Positions 9,798-18,117 of a stretch of 36,395 nt of DNA are shown here, piece after piece. The position numbers and the translations under genes were made by a program. The stretch covers positions 1 through 36,395 of the forward strand of contig JADLGB010000066.1 of assembly GCA_020849535.1 (NCBI GenBank), given 5' to 3'. The notes under the pieces are model-generated. The model was not told the origin of the DNA. It worked only from the letters and a program-made list of their open reading frames with translations, and ran no database searches. Source of the stretch: Candidatus Hydrogenedentota bacterium (lineage in GTDB: Bacteria; Hydrogenedentota; Hydrogenedentia; Hydrogenedentales; SLHB01). Numbering within the stretch: the stretch's first letter is position 1; every line of letters begins with the position of its first letter.

Positions 9798-10684
9798 GGG
9801 CGGAAGGCCCTTCCGAAGCGGCTGCCCGCGTACACGGCCAGCGGACGCGCAACAGGAAAGGCGAGCGCCGCCGCGGTATCCAATCCGCCGCGCACCAGTT
9901 CGCGCACCCATGCGCGGTACTTCCCTGGACTCAAGAGGTCCCCGGCAAGATCGATCTCCGCGTACGCGCAACCCAGTTCGCGTAGGCCGAGCCCCTCGTT
10001 GCGACAACGCTTCCACAACGATCGCAACGTGTACGCGTGGTGATGCAGCACGGGCGCGTCCTCCGGGAACGCGATGTGGAAGCCTTCCGCACACAGCTTG
10101 GTCTGGAACCGGAAATCTTCACCGATGGACTGTTCGCCGAAACGGAGGCGTTCCCACACAGAGCGGCGGATCGCCGAATTCGAATTGGACAGACCGCGCC
10201 CGTAACGTTCACGAAACCGGCGCATTTCCGCGGTGAAGTAGAACCAGCCGTTGCGCTCCCACGGAAACTGCGGATACCCGCGCTCGGGATCAGGCAAGGA
10301 ACGTCCGCAAGAGGCGGCAACCGCAGAATCAGCCAACGGCGCGAGCAGGTGCTCCAGCCACCGCGCGTGTGCGGGGACCGCGTCTTGCGAGAGGCACACC
10401 ACGATTGGTGCGTGGCTCATCTCAAAGACCTGATCGCGGGCCCGGCCGAAATTGAAGGGCATCGAAGACAGCGGCGCAACCTGCACGCCAAACTCCCGCA
10501 GCGTATCCATCGTGCCATCGGTCGAGCCCGAGTCCACCGCCACAAGTTCCACGGCGCGCCCCGTCTCCTGATCACGCACGGCCCGCAGCAGGCGCCGCAA
10601 CAGCGGCCCCGCATTCAGCGTGAGCAGCGTGACGCTCACATCAGGCACGTTGTCGTTTCCTTCTCCCATCCCGGCCGTCACCAT
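9794..10684 (-). CDS. GT2-family glycosyltransferase (rhamnosyltransferase-like)
   Basis: The protein of 296 aa shows the GT-A fold: VSVTLLTLNAGPLLRRLLRAV, then VDSGSTDGTMDTL, FNFGRARDQVFEMSHAPIVV and LSQDAVPAHARWLE. The sequence QDAVP sits at the DxD-like metal site, a variant common in bacterial rhamnosyltransferases. It has a possible acidic base in GEDFRF. ATG 10684 is preceded by AGGAG only 2 nt away. An in-frame ATG five codons later is possible. This is the first gene of the operon that runs to asnB. Confidence 0.85.
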   Translation of the reverse strand: MVTAGMGEGNDNVPDVSVTLLTLNAGPLLRRLLRAVRDQETGRAVELVAVDSGSTDGTMDTLREFGVQVAPLSSMPFNFGRARDQVFEMSHAPIVVCLSQDAVPAHARWLEHLLAPLADSAVAASCGRSLPDPERGYPQFPWERNGWFYFTAEMRRFRERYGRGLSNSNSAIRRSVWERLRFGEQSIGEDFRFQTKLCAEGFHIAFPEDAPVLHHHAYTLRSLWKRCRNEGLGLRELGCAYAEIDLAGDLLSPGKYRAWVRELVRGGLDTAAALAFPVARPLAVYAGSRFGRAFRP

Positions 10685-10839
10685 CTCTCCTAAGCCTGTG
10701 GGACGGATTTATGCGGCATTTGAGTCTGCACACGCAAGACGGACTGGCGCACGCGATACAGGGCTAATAAACAGACTATCGATGCCCGCTCTTGCGGGAA
10801 TGGCGCAGGCTGCCATAGACGTAACGTCACACCCACGCC

Positions 10840-10865
10840 GTCATTCCCGCGAAGGCGGGAATCCA
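10840..10865. repeat. Dispersed palindromic repeat, GTCATTCC...GGGAATCC type
   Basis: The word begins GTCATTCCCGCGAAGG and ends CGGGAATCCA, with TTCCCGC/GCGGGAA able to pair. A slightly diverged copy lies at 34264-34288. The shape resembles short ATTCCC-N8-GGGAAT repeats known from several bacterial phyla. Confidence 0.6.
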
Positions 10866-11073
10866 CAGGCATGAAATGGGCCTGAGGTACTGTCAACGTG
10901 ACGGTTTGCTTAGCGTGTAAGGGAAGATTGGCTCGCGCGTTGCCAAGACGGCCGCAATAAACCGTCTTGGAGAGTACCGAGTTCTTGGACAATACTTCCC
11001 GTGTGTTTTCGGACATTTTCCGCGTTCTTGCCGATTCTCGTAAAGTCTGGGTTCGGCGAAGAGTCCCGACAGG

Positions 11074-11329
11074 GACGACAGATAATAGCCCAGCGATTCA
11101 TCGCTGGGTCCCCGGGACCCCCTACCTCCCAAGCCCCGGCAGGGGCGAAAGACTCCATTCCATTTCCAGTGCCACGTATTTCACGCAATGCTTCTCATCC
11201 AAGACCTTCAGCCATTTCTTGAACATCGTCTTCCTACGATACCTCACCTGCTCTGTCGTCCCGCCGGGACTCGTCTTCTGGTTGTTCTTGCTACCCAGCG
11301 ATGAATCGCTGGGCTATTGTCTTTCGTCC
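11074..11329. repeat. Inverted-repeat element with self-palindromic ends
   Basis: The 24 bases at 11086-11109 and 11293-11316 are perfect reverse complements. Each arm also contains its own dyad (CCAGCGAT/ATCGCTGG). Similarity continues outwards (GACGACAGATAATAG against CTATTGTCTTTCGTC). About 183 bases separate the inner arms and encode nothing recognisable. It could be a non-autonomous mobile element. Confidence 0.55.
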
Positions 11330-11430
11330 TTAAGGGCTGAGGTCACCCAAGGCGGCTCGGGTGGAAACAGGCATCTTCAGGTCGCTTCGCGCCGTTGTGC
11401 GGCTGGAGAACTCGGTATTCACAAGCATCG

Positions 11431-11664
11431 TCATATGCTGATTGAAATGGTGGGTTGGCCGGATTCGCGAATACTTGGAGGCAGTGTTTTGCCGTCTTCC
11501 AACAGCGACTCAATGACCATCTGAGCAACTTCTTGAATGTTGCGAAGAGCTTCCTCTCTCGTGTAGCCCCACGCGGCCGCCCCCTGCGATTCGAGGTCTG
11601 GCACCCGCGCAAACCAGCGATCTTCGTCTGGTTCAATCTCGATCGGGAAAGTGAACGACCGCAT
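11431..11664 (-). CDS. hicB: HicB-family antitoxin-like protein, no HicA beside it
   Basis: The protein of 77 aa starts MRSFTFPIEIEPDEDRWFAR, followed by VPDLESQGAAAWGYTREEAL, and ends with a helical region NIQEVAQMVIESLLEDGKTLPP. This is the partial RNase H-like fold of HicB antitoxins. GAGGAG lies 8 nt upstream of the ATG. HicA, a roughly 60-aa dsRNA-binding-fold toxin, normally lies directly next to hicB. On both sides (11343-11430 and 11665-11753) I see no HicA-like frame. No DNA-binding C-terminal domain is present, as in the short HicB class. It may be an orphan or a degraded pair. Confidence 0.75.
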   Translation of the reverse strand: MRSFTFPIEIEPDEDRWFARVPDLESQGAAAWGYTREEALRNIQEVAQMVIESLLEDGKTLPPSIRESGQPTISISI

Positions 11665-11753
11665 CAGGCCAACTCCTCATTCGGTGCGTGCTGAAACATC
11701 ATCCATCATGAAGTATACCACGTGCGAACGACCCGCCGCGTAACGCACAAAAT

Positions 11754-12677
11754 CTACTTCACCAGGTACTCGAAAACCGCCTGGAGGTTGTCGTCGGGCG
11801 AATGGACGCTCTCCAGGTCCAAGGCGCCATCCGCGAGCAGCTTGGTTAAGCGGTCGTAGAAGGCATTCGGGTCGCGCGTCTTGATCGCGAGGCCGCCGCC
11901 GTCCTCGTCGAAACTGACGGTGACAATGTGCGGTTCGCCCACGAATTTCGCGGCGGCCATCCGGGGATGCGCACAGCGTATGGATACGCTGTGCGGGTGC
12001 GCGTCGATCAACGCGCGGACCTGGTGCACGTCGCCCTGCGCCAGCACGCGCCCCCGGTGCAGCAAGACGATGTTTGAGGTGACGCGTTCGATCTCGTAGA
12101 GAATATGGCTCGACACGATCACCGTCTTCCCTTCGCGTCCGAGATCGCGGATCAAGTCGAAGATCGCGTTGCGGGCGAGCGGATCGAGTCCGGTCATCGG
12201 TTCGTCGAGGAAAAGCACTTCCGGGCTGTGCGCGAAACTCTGCGCCAGTTTCACGCGCTGGCGCATGCCCCGGCTGTACGTGGCGATGCGGTCGTGCATG
12301 CGTTCCGTCATGCCGACACGCGCGATGCTGTCCTGCGCGGCCGCTCGCGCCTTCCGCGCGCCCAGGCCCGCACAGCGCGTCAGCCAGTACACGAACTCAT
12401 ACCCGGTCATGTCTTCGTAGTAATTCTCGCGATCGGGACACAGCCCGATTCGGCGCAGCAGCGCATAGTTGTTCCACACGCATTCGCCCAGCACGCGGAC
12501 GCTGCCCTGACTGGGACGCAGTTGCGATGTGCACAGCGCCATGAATGTGGATTTGCCCGCGCCGTTAGGGCCGAGTAGTCCTGTAATTCCGCTCCCAATC
12601 TGGAGATTCACCTTGTTGAGCGCGACCACTTCACCAAACCAGCGCGACAGATCGTTGAACACGATGGCCGCGCTCAC
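11754..12677 (-). CDS. ABC transporter ATP-binding protein (ABC-2 module, second ATPase)
   Basis: The protein of 307 aa starts at GTG 12677 (GTGA overlap with the permease stop): SAAIVFNDLSRWFGEVVALN. Walker A is GLLGPNGAGKST, the signature is YSRGMRQRVKLAQS, Walker B is EVLFLDEPMTGLDP, and the H-loop is VIVSSHILYEIERV. A C-terminal extension (about 215-307) of unknown function follows, as in GldA/YhaQ-like exporters. With the preceding permease and a second ATPase it forms one exporter unit. The frame extends to 13013 but overlaps the permease, so the GTG start is preferred. Confidence 0.88.
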   Translation of the reverse strand: MSAAIVFNDLSRWFGEVVALNKVNLQIGSGITGLLGPNGAGKSTFMALCTSQLRPSQGSVRVLGECVWNNYALLRRIGLCPDRENYYEDMTGYEFVYWLTRCAGLGARKARAAAQDSIARVGMTERMHDRIATYSRGMRQRVKLAQSFAHSPEVLFLDEPMTGLDPLARNAIFDLIRDLGREGKTVIVSSHILYEIERVTSNIVLLHRGRVLAQGDVHQVRALIDAHPHSVSIRCAHPRMAAAKFVGEPHIVTVSFDEDGGGLAIKTRDPNAFYDRLTKLLADGALDLESVHSPDDNLQAVFEYLVK

Positions 12678-13552
12678 GATCCAATCTCCACATTGCGGAT
12701 GCGCCGCAGCACGATCAGGGCGCACAGAACCGAGAATGCCACGAGCCCCGCTGCGACGTAGCCCCAGTGCAGGGTAATGCGCGTCCGGCCTCCGAAGAGC
12801 AGATCGCCCAGATACACCAAGGACCGCGTATAGCTGAGGCAGCGCAGGTTGTGAATCCGCAGGACCTCGGCGAGCACGTTGCCGAAAGCGCTGTTCATGA
12901 ACAGCAGCGCGCACGCGATGACCGACGCGAATCCCGTCGAGCGGCTCACCGCCGAACACGCCATGATGAACAGCGCCGTGGGTACCACCGCCGCCGCGGA
13001 GAGCGCCACGCACGCCGCGGGCACCCAGTAGGATTCACGCGCAAAGGCGACTGCCGTTCCCGGCGAGAAGAGCATGTGCAGGAGATACAGGCCCAGGGCG
13101 GGAGCCGCCGTCAAACACAGGGGCACATAGCACACGGCGGCGAGCTTGCCGAAGAAGTACTCGCCTTTGCTGAGGGGTTTTGCGAAATACACCTCAAGCA
13201 GGTTATTGCGATAGTCATTGCAGATGGACCCCGCGCCAACCAGCAAGCAGAAGATGAACGAGAAAGGCATGGCCATGGAAATGTACATGCGAAAGAAACG
13301 TGCATCGATGTTGGTGAATTGCACCTGGCGCACCAGCGAACGCAGCAGCATGCTCGGATTCGTCGTCATCAAATCGGTTACGAGAAGCAAGAACAGGCAG
13401 ATGAGAAACGGCACGCAGGAGAGCAACAGCAGGCGCCGGTACAAAGCCGACGTGCGGGCGACACGCAGTTCCTGCGCGGCCACGGCAAGCCAGCGGCCGC
13501 CGCGCAACCGCGGCGCTTCCCAGCGCCTATACGTCTGCTCGTAAATGGGCAT
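12674..13552 (-). CDS. ABC-2 type transporter permease
   Basis: The protein of 292 aa starts MPIYEQTYRRWEAPRLRGGR, a Tyr/Arg-rich N-terminus common in ABC-2 permeases. About six hydrophobic segments follow: near residues 41-60, 92-112, 136-155, 174-196, 203-222 and 263-283. The third segment region includes the conserved-style LLEVYFAKPLSKGEYFFGKL motif, with the KPLSR-type loop of this family. It lies 24 nt after the first ATPase and overlaps the second by GTGA. The substrate is unknown. Confidence 0.84.
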   Translation of the reverse strand: MPIYEQTYRRWEAPRLRGGRWLAVAAQELRVARTSALYRRLLLLSCVPFLICLFLLLVTDLMTTNPSMLLRSLVRQVQFTNIDARFFRMYISMAMPFSFIFCLLVGAGSICNDYRNNLLEVYFAKPLSKGEYFFGKLAAVCYVPLCLTAAPALGLYLLHMLFSPGTAVAFARESYWVPAACVALSAAAVVPTALFIMACSAVSRSTGFASVIACALLFMNSAFGNVLAEVLRIHNLRCLSYTRSLVYLGDLLFGGRTRITLHWGYVAAGLVAFSVLCALIVLRRIRNVEIGS

Positions 13553-13576
13553 ATGCGGTTTCCAGTTTCGTGGCGT

Positions 13577-14515
13577 TCAGGAATCGGCCGAGACTCCGTG
13601 ATAGAAGATCTCCTCGAGGCGGTGCCGCACCGGCGTGAACTGGCGAATCTGAAGTCCTTCCTCCGCGGCTGCCCGGAAGAGCCGTTTCCGGTCCTCCGCG
13701 GTGGCCGATTCAATGATAAGCGAGCCGTCTTCCTGTCGCTCGACGCCCTGCCCGAGCGCCGCCAGCCTCCTGGCCAGGCGGTCGGCCCCTTCCTTGATCC
13801 GTACGCTCACGCGATGTTCCTGCAATCCTGTCAAATCCGCAAGAGTGCCCTGCTCCACGACCTTGCCCCTATCCAACAGCACCACGCGTTCGCACACGTG
13901 CTCCACATCGGGCAGCAGATGGGACGACAGGATGATGGCCACGCCGCGCTGCCGGGCGATATCGCGGATGAGGTCAAGCATAGCGACGCGGCCCAGGGGA
14001 TCGAGACCGTTGGTAGGTTCATCGAGAAAGAGCAGCCTTGGATCGTGCACCAACGCCTGCGCGAGTTTCGCGCGCTGCCGCATTCCCGTCGAGTACGTTT
14101 CCATCATGCGGTAACGCTCCTCGCCAAAGCCCACATAGTTCAAGACTTCGTGCGTTCGCTGGAGCGCGTCGCGATATGGCATCCCCGCGAGGCAGCCGCA
14201 GTACGCCACAAACGACACCGCGCTGAGTTTGGGAGACGTCACATCACGTTCCGGCATGTACCCCACGAAGCGCCGCAGACTGCGCGCCCCCGCGGGCTGG
14301 CCCAGGAGGCGCGCCCAGCCTCCGCTCGGTCGGCAGAACCCCAACAACGTCTTGAGCAGCGTGCTTTTGCCCGCGCCATTGGGTCCGAGCAGCCCGGAAA
14401 TGCCCTCGCGAAAGGTCAGCGCGACCCGATCCAACGCCGTGCGGCTGCCGTAGCGGACGGTCAGCTCGGACACCTCGACAATCGCCGCGCCATTTCCGCT
14501 CTCGCGCGCTGCCAT
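13577..14515 (-). CDS. ABC transporter ATP-binding protein (ABC-2 module, first ATPase)
   Basis: The protein of 312 aa has Walker A GLLGPNGAGKST, signature YSTGMRQRAKLAQA, Walker B RLLFLDEPTNGLDP, and H-loop IILSSHLLPDVEHVCERV. The C-terminal part (about 215-312) includes a sequence ending LEEIFYHGV, the usual end of DrrA/CcmA-type ATPases. It begins 6 nt after the cation transporter stop, so the two genes are probably co-transcribed. Since the second ATPase of this operon is only moderately similar, a heterodimeric ATPase is plausible. Confidence 0.88.
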   Translation of the reverse strand: MAARESGNGAAIVEVSELTVRYGSRTALDRVALTFREGISGLLGPNGAGKSTLLKTLLGFCRPSGGWARLLGQPAGARSLRRFVGYMPERDVTSPKLSAVSFVAYCGCLAGMPYRDALQRTHEVLNYVGFGEERYRMMETYSTGMRQRAKLAQALVHDPRLLFLDEPTNGLDPLGRVAMLDLIRDIARQRGVAIILSSHLLPDVEHVCERVVLLDRGKVVEQGTLADLTGLQEHRVSVRIKEGADRLARRLAALGQGVERQEDGSLIIESATAEDRKRLFRAAAEEGLQIRQFTPVRHRLEEIFYHGVSADS

Positions 14516-14521
14516 GACGCC

Positions 14522-15424
14522 TCAGCCCTTGGGCTCGATGTGGATGAGCACATCGCGCACGTGAGGATTGTTCGCGCGGACCGCATCTTTCACGCGATGC
14601 GCCACATCGTGCCCGTCGCGCACAGACATGTCGCCCTTGACCTCGACGTGCAGGTCCACGAAGAAGTCAAAGCCCATCTTGCGCACCCAGCAGACGTCGA
14701 GCGACTCCACGCCCTTCACCGTCAGGGCAATGCGGCGCACCTCCTGTTCGATGGACGGGTCAGGCGCGCTGTCCATGATTTCGCCCAGTCCCGGCCGCAA
14801 CAGTCGCAGCCCATTGAATCCAATGATGATGCACGCGAATAGGGCCGCCCAGTCGTCGGCCGCCTCATACCCCTTGCCGCCTATGAGGGCAACGGAAATG
14901 CCGACGAACGCCGCCGCCGAAGTCAGCGCGTCGCTCCGGTGATGCCAAGCATCGGATTTGACGGCCGTGCTATTGATGGAGGCGCCAATGCGGCTGGCAA
15001 CGCGGAATAGCGTCTCTTTCGTCGCGACGACCACAACCAGCACGGCCAAGGTAAAGGGTTCCGGTGCGTGATGCGGTGCAAGGATCTCGCGCACGCTTTC
15101 CACCGCGATGAGGATGGCGCCGGCAAAAAGTCCCAACGACACCACAATCGCCGCGAGCGGCTCCGCCTTGCCGTGTCCATACGGATGCCCCTCGTCCGGC
15201 GGCACGGCCGCGAGCTTCAAGCCGCCCCACACGACCAGCGACTGGAATACGTCCAACCCCGATTCGATGGCGTCCGCGATGAGCGCATAGGAGTTTCCCA
15301 ACACCCCCGCGATGCCTTTGATCGCGGACAGGGCGGCATTGATAATCACCCCGATAAGGACGAAACGAGCCCCCCGCAACGCCGGATGCCTGGTGGGGAC
15401 TGAGGCTGTGTTCAGGACTGACAT
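14522..15424 (-). CDS. Cation diffusion facilitator (CDF) family transporter
   Basis: The protein of 300 aa starts MSVLNTASVPTRHPALRGAR at 15424. CDF signatures are GNSYALIADAIESGLDVFQS in TM2 and SDAWHHRSDALTSAAAFVGI in TM5 (HxxxD), with GHPYGHGKAEPLAA between TM2 and TM3. A cytoplasmic C-terminal domain (about 205-300) contains VESLDVCWVRKMGFDFFVDL and ends HVRDVLIHIEPKG. It exports Zn, Mn, Fe or a similar divalent metal by proton antiport; the metal is unpredictable here. AGAGGG lies just upstream of the ATG. The longer frame to 15595 has no support and runs into a repeat zone. Confidence 0.9.
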   Translation of the reverse strand: MSVLNTASVPTRHPALRGARFVLIGVIINAALSAIKGIAGVLGNSYALIADAIESGLDVFQSLVVWGGLKLAAVPPDEGHPYGHGKAEPLAAIVVSLGLFAGAILIAVESVREILAPHHAPEPFTLAVLVVVVATKETLFRVASRIGASINSTAVKSDAWHHRSDALTSAAAFVGISVALIGGKGYEAADDWAALFACIIIGFNGLRLLRPGLGEIMDSAPDPSIEQEVRRIALTVKGVESLDVCWVRKMGFDFFVDLHVEVKGDMSVRDGHDVAHRVKDAVRANNPHVRDVLIHIEPKG

Positions 15425-15608
15425 GACCCTCTCGTCAATCGATGCACCGTAAACCGGCCGCTCGTCCGGCCCGTTCCATTCCCCTATGATACCGGAACCC
15501 TTGGACGGGTATCCAAGCACCGAGTGGCGCCGACATGACAAGGCAATCTCACGCGGCACACATTGGTATTCTGCATGGACGACCACGCAAGGCACTCTGC
15601 ATTGAGTA

Positions 15609-15778
15609 GGGCGGGATTTGTTCCCGCCCTCTTGACGGGCTCGGGATTGCCGCGGGGTTGTTCAAAAGCGGGCGATAATGCCTGCGCTTCCGGCGGGGTA
15701 GCACATTTGCACACGTCCGGGGCTGGTCCCTTCCGATTCACCATTGAAAAGGCAAGAGGGCGTGAACAAATCCCGCCC
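15609..15778. repeat. 170-bp element with 26-bp terminal inverted repeats
   Basis: The arms 15609-15634 and 15753-15778 are reverse complements in 25 of 26 positions, beginning GGGCGGGATTTGTTC. Similarity extends weakly outward (TTGAGT against GTTCAGT). The interior has no ORF of note. This is the shape of a MITE. Confidence 0.6.
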
Positions 15779-15867
15779 CACTGAACCCGCCCATTCCGTA
15801 CTCCGTGCACCGCCGCACCATCGAGTGAAGGATGCGGCGAAAGCGCGCATGGCCGTTCCACCGGAAT

Positions 15868-15917
15868 TAGCACGATTGCCCTGCCCGATGAGATGCCCCG
15901 CGCAATCGTGCTATGAT
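15868..15917 (+). promoter_or_regulatory. Putative promoter/operator of the UDG-kinase-regulator operon
   Basis: TAGCACGATTGC (15868-15879) and GCAATCGTGCTA (15902-15913) are a perfect 12-bp inverted repeat with a 22-bp spacer. TATGAT at 15912-15917 matches the sigma-70 -10 box in five of six bases and overlaps the right arm. A good -35 is not visible at the proper spacing, which could mean an activator-dependent promoter. An RNA hairpin is an alternative reading. Confidence 0.4.
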
Positions 15918-15939
15918 GGGCCGCAATAGGGTGACATCC

Positions 15940-16728
15940 ATGTCTTCAGCAGACCTGTACAACGAGATCGTTCAGATGACCCGGGAATTGGTGCGGCGTT
16001 CCGCCCACCCGAGGCGCAAGACTCTGATGCTTTCCCCGGAGCTGGCCGCCTTCGTGACCGCAGCGGTACCCGCCGCGCCCGACGGCCCCATGGTTGCGGC
16101 CCCTTCACGGGAAGACAACGCCGAAGCGCTGGCCGCGCTCGCGCGCGATGTCGCGGCTTGCACCAAATGTGAGTTGTGCAAAACGCGCACCCAGACCGTC
16201 TTCAGCGACGGCAACCCGCATGCGGATCTCGTGTTCGTGGGCGAGGCCCCGGGGGCCGACGAAGACCGCATCGGCAGGCCCTTCGTGGGACGCGCCGGCC
16301 AACTGCTCACCGACATCATCGTGAAGGGCATGAAGATGCGCCGCCAAGACGTCTACATCTGCAATGTCCTGAAGTGCCGTCCCCCCGAGAATCGCGACCC
16401 GCTTCCCGAAGAAAAGCGGCTCTGCGAACCGTACCTCATTCGCCAGCTCGAACTCGTGCATCCAAAAGTCATTTGTGCGCTCGGCGCGCACGCCGCCACA
16501 ACGCTGCTGCGGACCGACCTGTCCACAGGCCGCCTGCGCGGCCACTGGCACTCCTACTACGGCATTCCGCTGCGGGTGACCTATCACCCCTCGTATCTCC
16601 TGCGGAAGCCCGAAGAAAAGAAAAAGGCCTGGGAAGATATCCAGCACGTGATGCGCTTTCTCACTGGAGAAGAGAAGGCGGAGAGATCCTCCGCCTCGTT
16701 GTCCGTGCCGGACGATTCTCTCGCATAG
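15940..16728 (+). CDS. Family 4 uracil-DNA glycosylase (Fe-S, UDGa type)
   Basis: The protein of 262 aa excises uracil from DNA. The iron-sulphur ligands fit the family 4 spacing: Cys74 and Cys77 in [10 protein letters not shown], then Cys146 in [10 protein letters not shown] and Cys162 (C-x15-C). Motif A is [22 protein letters not shown] with catalytic-type residues, and the distal motif is [10 protein letters not shown] with the conserved His. An unusual N-terminal extension of about 65 residues, rich in Ala/Pro, precedes the core. I prefer ATG 15940, with AGGGTG about 9 nt before it; an in-frame ATG at 15913 coincides with the putative -10 box. The next gene starts 9 nt after the stop. SMUG1-type activity is encoded separately in this window. 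Confidence 0.9.
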   Translation: MSSADLYNEIVQMTRELVRRSAHPRRKTLMLSPELAAFVTAAVPAAPDGPMVAAPSREDNAEALAALARDVAACTKCELCKTRTQTVFSDGNPHADLVFVGEAPGADEDRIGRPFVGRAGQLLTDIIVKGMKMRRQDVYICNVLKCRPPENRDPLPEEKRLCEPYLIRQLELVHPKVICALGAHAATTLLRTDLSTGRLRGHWHSYYGIPLRVTYHPSYLLRKPEEKKKAWEDIQHVMRFLTGEEKAERSSASLSVPDDSLA

Positions 16729-16737
16729 CAGACGGCC

Positions 16738-18117
16738 ATGGCGGAAGCGGTAACCCGATATTCCAGAGTCCCCTGGTACAACTCGCTCAAGGTGCGTGTG
16801 ATCGCCCTGTGTGCCGTGCTGGTGCTGTGCCTGCTCGGTTCCGTGTACATCCTTACCGCGCACTACTTCGTGGAGGTCGTCCGCGAGATGGAGAACCAGA
16901 CACTGGAAATGGCGAACGATGTCCAGATCTGGTTTGACGCGCATCCCGATGAGGAGGTGGACCTCGAGCGGATTAAGGAGGGCATCAGCAGGCAACACCA
17001 GGATGTGGTCGTCGACCTGTCAAAGCCCGACACGAACGTGGAACAGGTCAGCAAAGTGGAGTCCCGCTTCGCCGAAGACGGGTGTGTCATTACCCGCTAC
17101 CACATCGCCCGGGCCGGCATGGACCCGATCCAGTTGACAGCGCAATTCCGCATCCACCCCCAGACCGCCATCCTGCACGCGTTCAAAAATCGCTACCTGA
17201 TGGCGCTGACGGGCGTCTTTCTCATCACGTTGGGTCTCATGATCTACTTCATCGTCAAGAGCCTGCGTCCCCTGAGCGACTTGGCCGAATCGTGCGCGCG
17301 GATCAGCGAGGGCAAACTCAGCGAAGTCGAGGTGCGCAAGAGCTACGGGGAGATCCTTGGGCTGGAGCAGACCTTCAACCACATGGTCCGTTCGCTCCGG
17401 GAAAAGGAGATTGTCGAAGCGAACCTGCGCCAGGCGCAGCGCCTGTCGGCCCTCGGCACGCTCGCGGCCGGTATCGCGCACGATGTGCGCAATCCTCTCA
17501 ACGCGATCAAGCTGCTTTCCAGTCACGCGCTCGACACGCTCGAAGACGCGCCGAATCCTTCCGCAGCCGCCAACCAACTGCGGACCATCCGCAAGGAAGT
17601 CGACCGCCTCGATGAGATCGTGTCCGGATTCCTCGCACTGGCCAAAGAACGTCAACTGCAACCCGAGCCGGTCAGCATCGATCCCCTGCTCGCCGGCTGC
17701 CTTCATCTGGTCCAACAAGACGCCGAGGCGCGCGGCATCCGCTTGTCGAGCGACCTCCGCGCAGGCGACACGAAACTCTTGCTCGATCCGAAACAATGCA
17801 CGCGCGCCGTGCTCAACGTCCTGATCAACGCATTGGAAGCCACACCGGCGGGAGGCCGCGTGCGGCTGTTCTCGCGCATCATCGAGGATGCGTGCCAGAT
17901 CGAAGTCCGCGACGACGGACCCGGCCTCACGAAGGACGTCGCGGAACGGGCCTTCGATCCCTACTTCACCACAAAACCCACGGGAACCGGTATCGGCCTG
18001 TCGATCACGCGCGGCATTATCGAAGAACACGGCGGCACGATCGAACTTTCCTGCACCGTGGGTGCCGGCTGCCACGTGTTGATTACATTTCCGTTGCGGC
18101 ACGAAGGAGTGGTATGA
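16738..18117 (+). CDS. Membrane sensor histidine kinase (HAMP, HisKA, HATPase_c)
   Basis: The protein of 459 aa has TM1 at about 20-41, a periplasmic sensor loop of about 110 residues, TM2 at about 153-173 and a HAMP domain at about 174-226. The H-box is AAGIAHDVRNPLNAIKLL with phospho-acceptor His248. The ATPase has an N-box LNVLINALEATPAG, G1 RDDGPGL, and FDPYFTTKPTGTGIGLSITR. The pattern is that of NtrB/ZraS-like kinases paired with sigma-54 activators. The periplasmic loop has no recognisable small-ligand domain signature, and contains a lone Cys116. The stop overlaps the regulator start by ATGA, so the two are a translationally coupled pair. Confidence 0.92.
   Translation: MAEAVTRYSRVPWYNSLKVRVIALCAVLVLCLLGSVYILTAHYFVEVVREMENQTLEMANDVQIWFDAHPDEEVDLERIKEGISRQHQDVVVDLSKPDTNVEQVSKVESRFAEDGCVITRYHIARAGMDPIQLTAQFRIHPQTAILHAFKNRYLMALTGVFLITLGLMIYFIVKSLRPLSDLAESCARISEGKLSEVEVRKSYGEILGLEQTFNHMVRSLREKEIVEANLRQAQRLSALGTLAAGIAHDVRNPLNAIKLLSSHALDTLEDAPNPSAAANQLRTIRKEVDRLDEIVSGFLALAKERQLQPEPVSIDPLLAGCLHLVQQDAEARGIRLSSDLRAGDTKLLLDPKQCTRAVLNVLINALEATPAGGRVRLFSRIIEDACQIEVRDDGPGLTKDVAERAFDPYFTTKPTGTGIGLSITRGIIEEHGGTIELSCTVGAGCHVLITFPLRHEGVV

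Larger units (their letters stand above)
10685..11430. other. Gene-free interval, repeat-rich, upstream of the polysaccharide operon
   Basis: These 746 bases have no recognisable gene. They contain one dispersed palindromic repeat (10840-10865) and a long inverted-repeat pair (11074-11329). Stretches that encode open frames are low-complexity or antisense to repeats. The promoter of the minus-strand polysaccharide operon must lie at the left part; no confident sigma-70 box was found. Confidence 0.55.
15425..15939. other. Divergent intergenic region between the CDF and UDG operons
   Basis: These 515 bases separate two divergent operons. They hold an inverted-repeat element at 15609-15778 and a perfect dyad with an embedded -10-like hexamer at 15868-15917. 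No coding frame is convincing. Confidence 0.6.

Noticed and set aside
10893..11188. Short ORFs in the repeat zone near 11000
   Set aside because: Low-complexity frames across inverted repeats without ribosome sites or homology.
12767..14842. 691-aa plus-strand ORF opposite the ABC and CDF genes
   Set aside because: It is rich in Arg, His, Gln and Ala, lacks any motif, and spans several real minus-strand genes.
15868..15913. Dyad TAGCACGATTGC as a second CIRCE
   Set aside because: It shares TAGCAC but the arms do not continue as GAGTGCTAA with a 9-bp spacer; the spacer is 22 bp.
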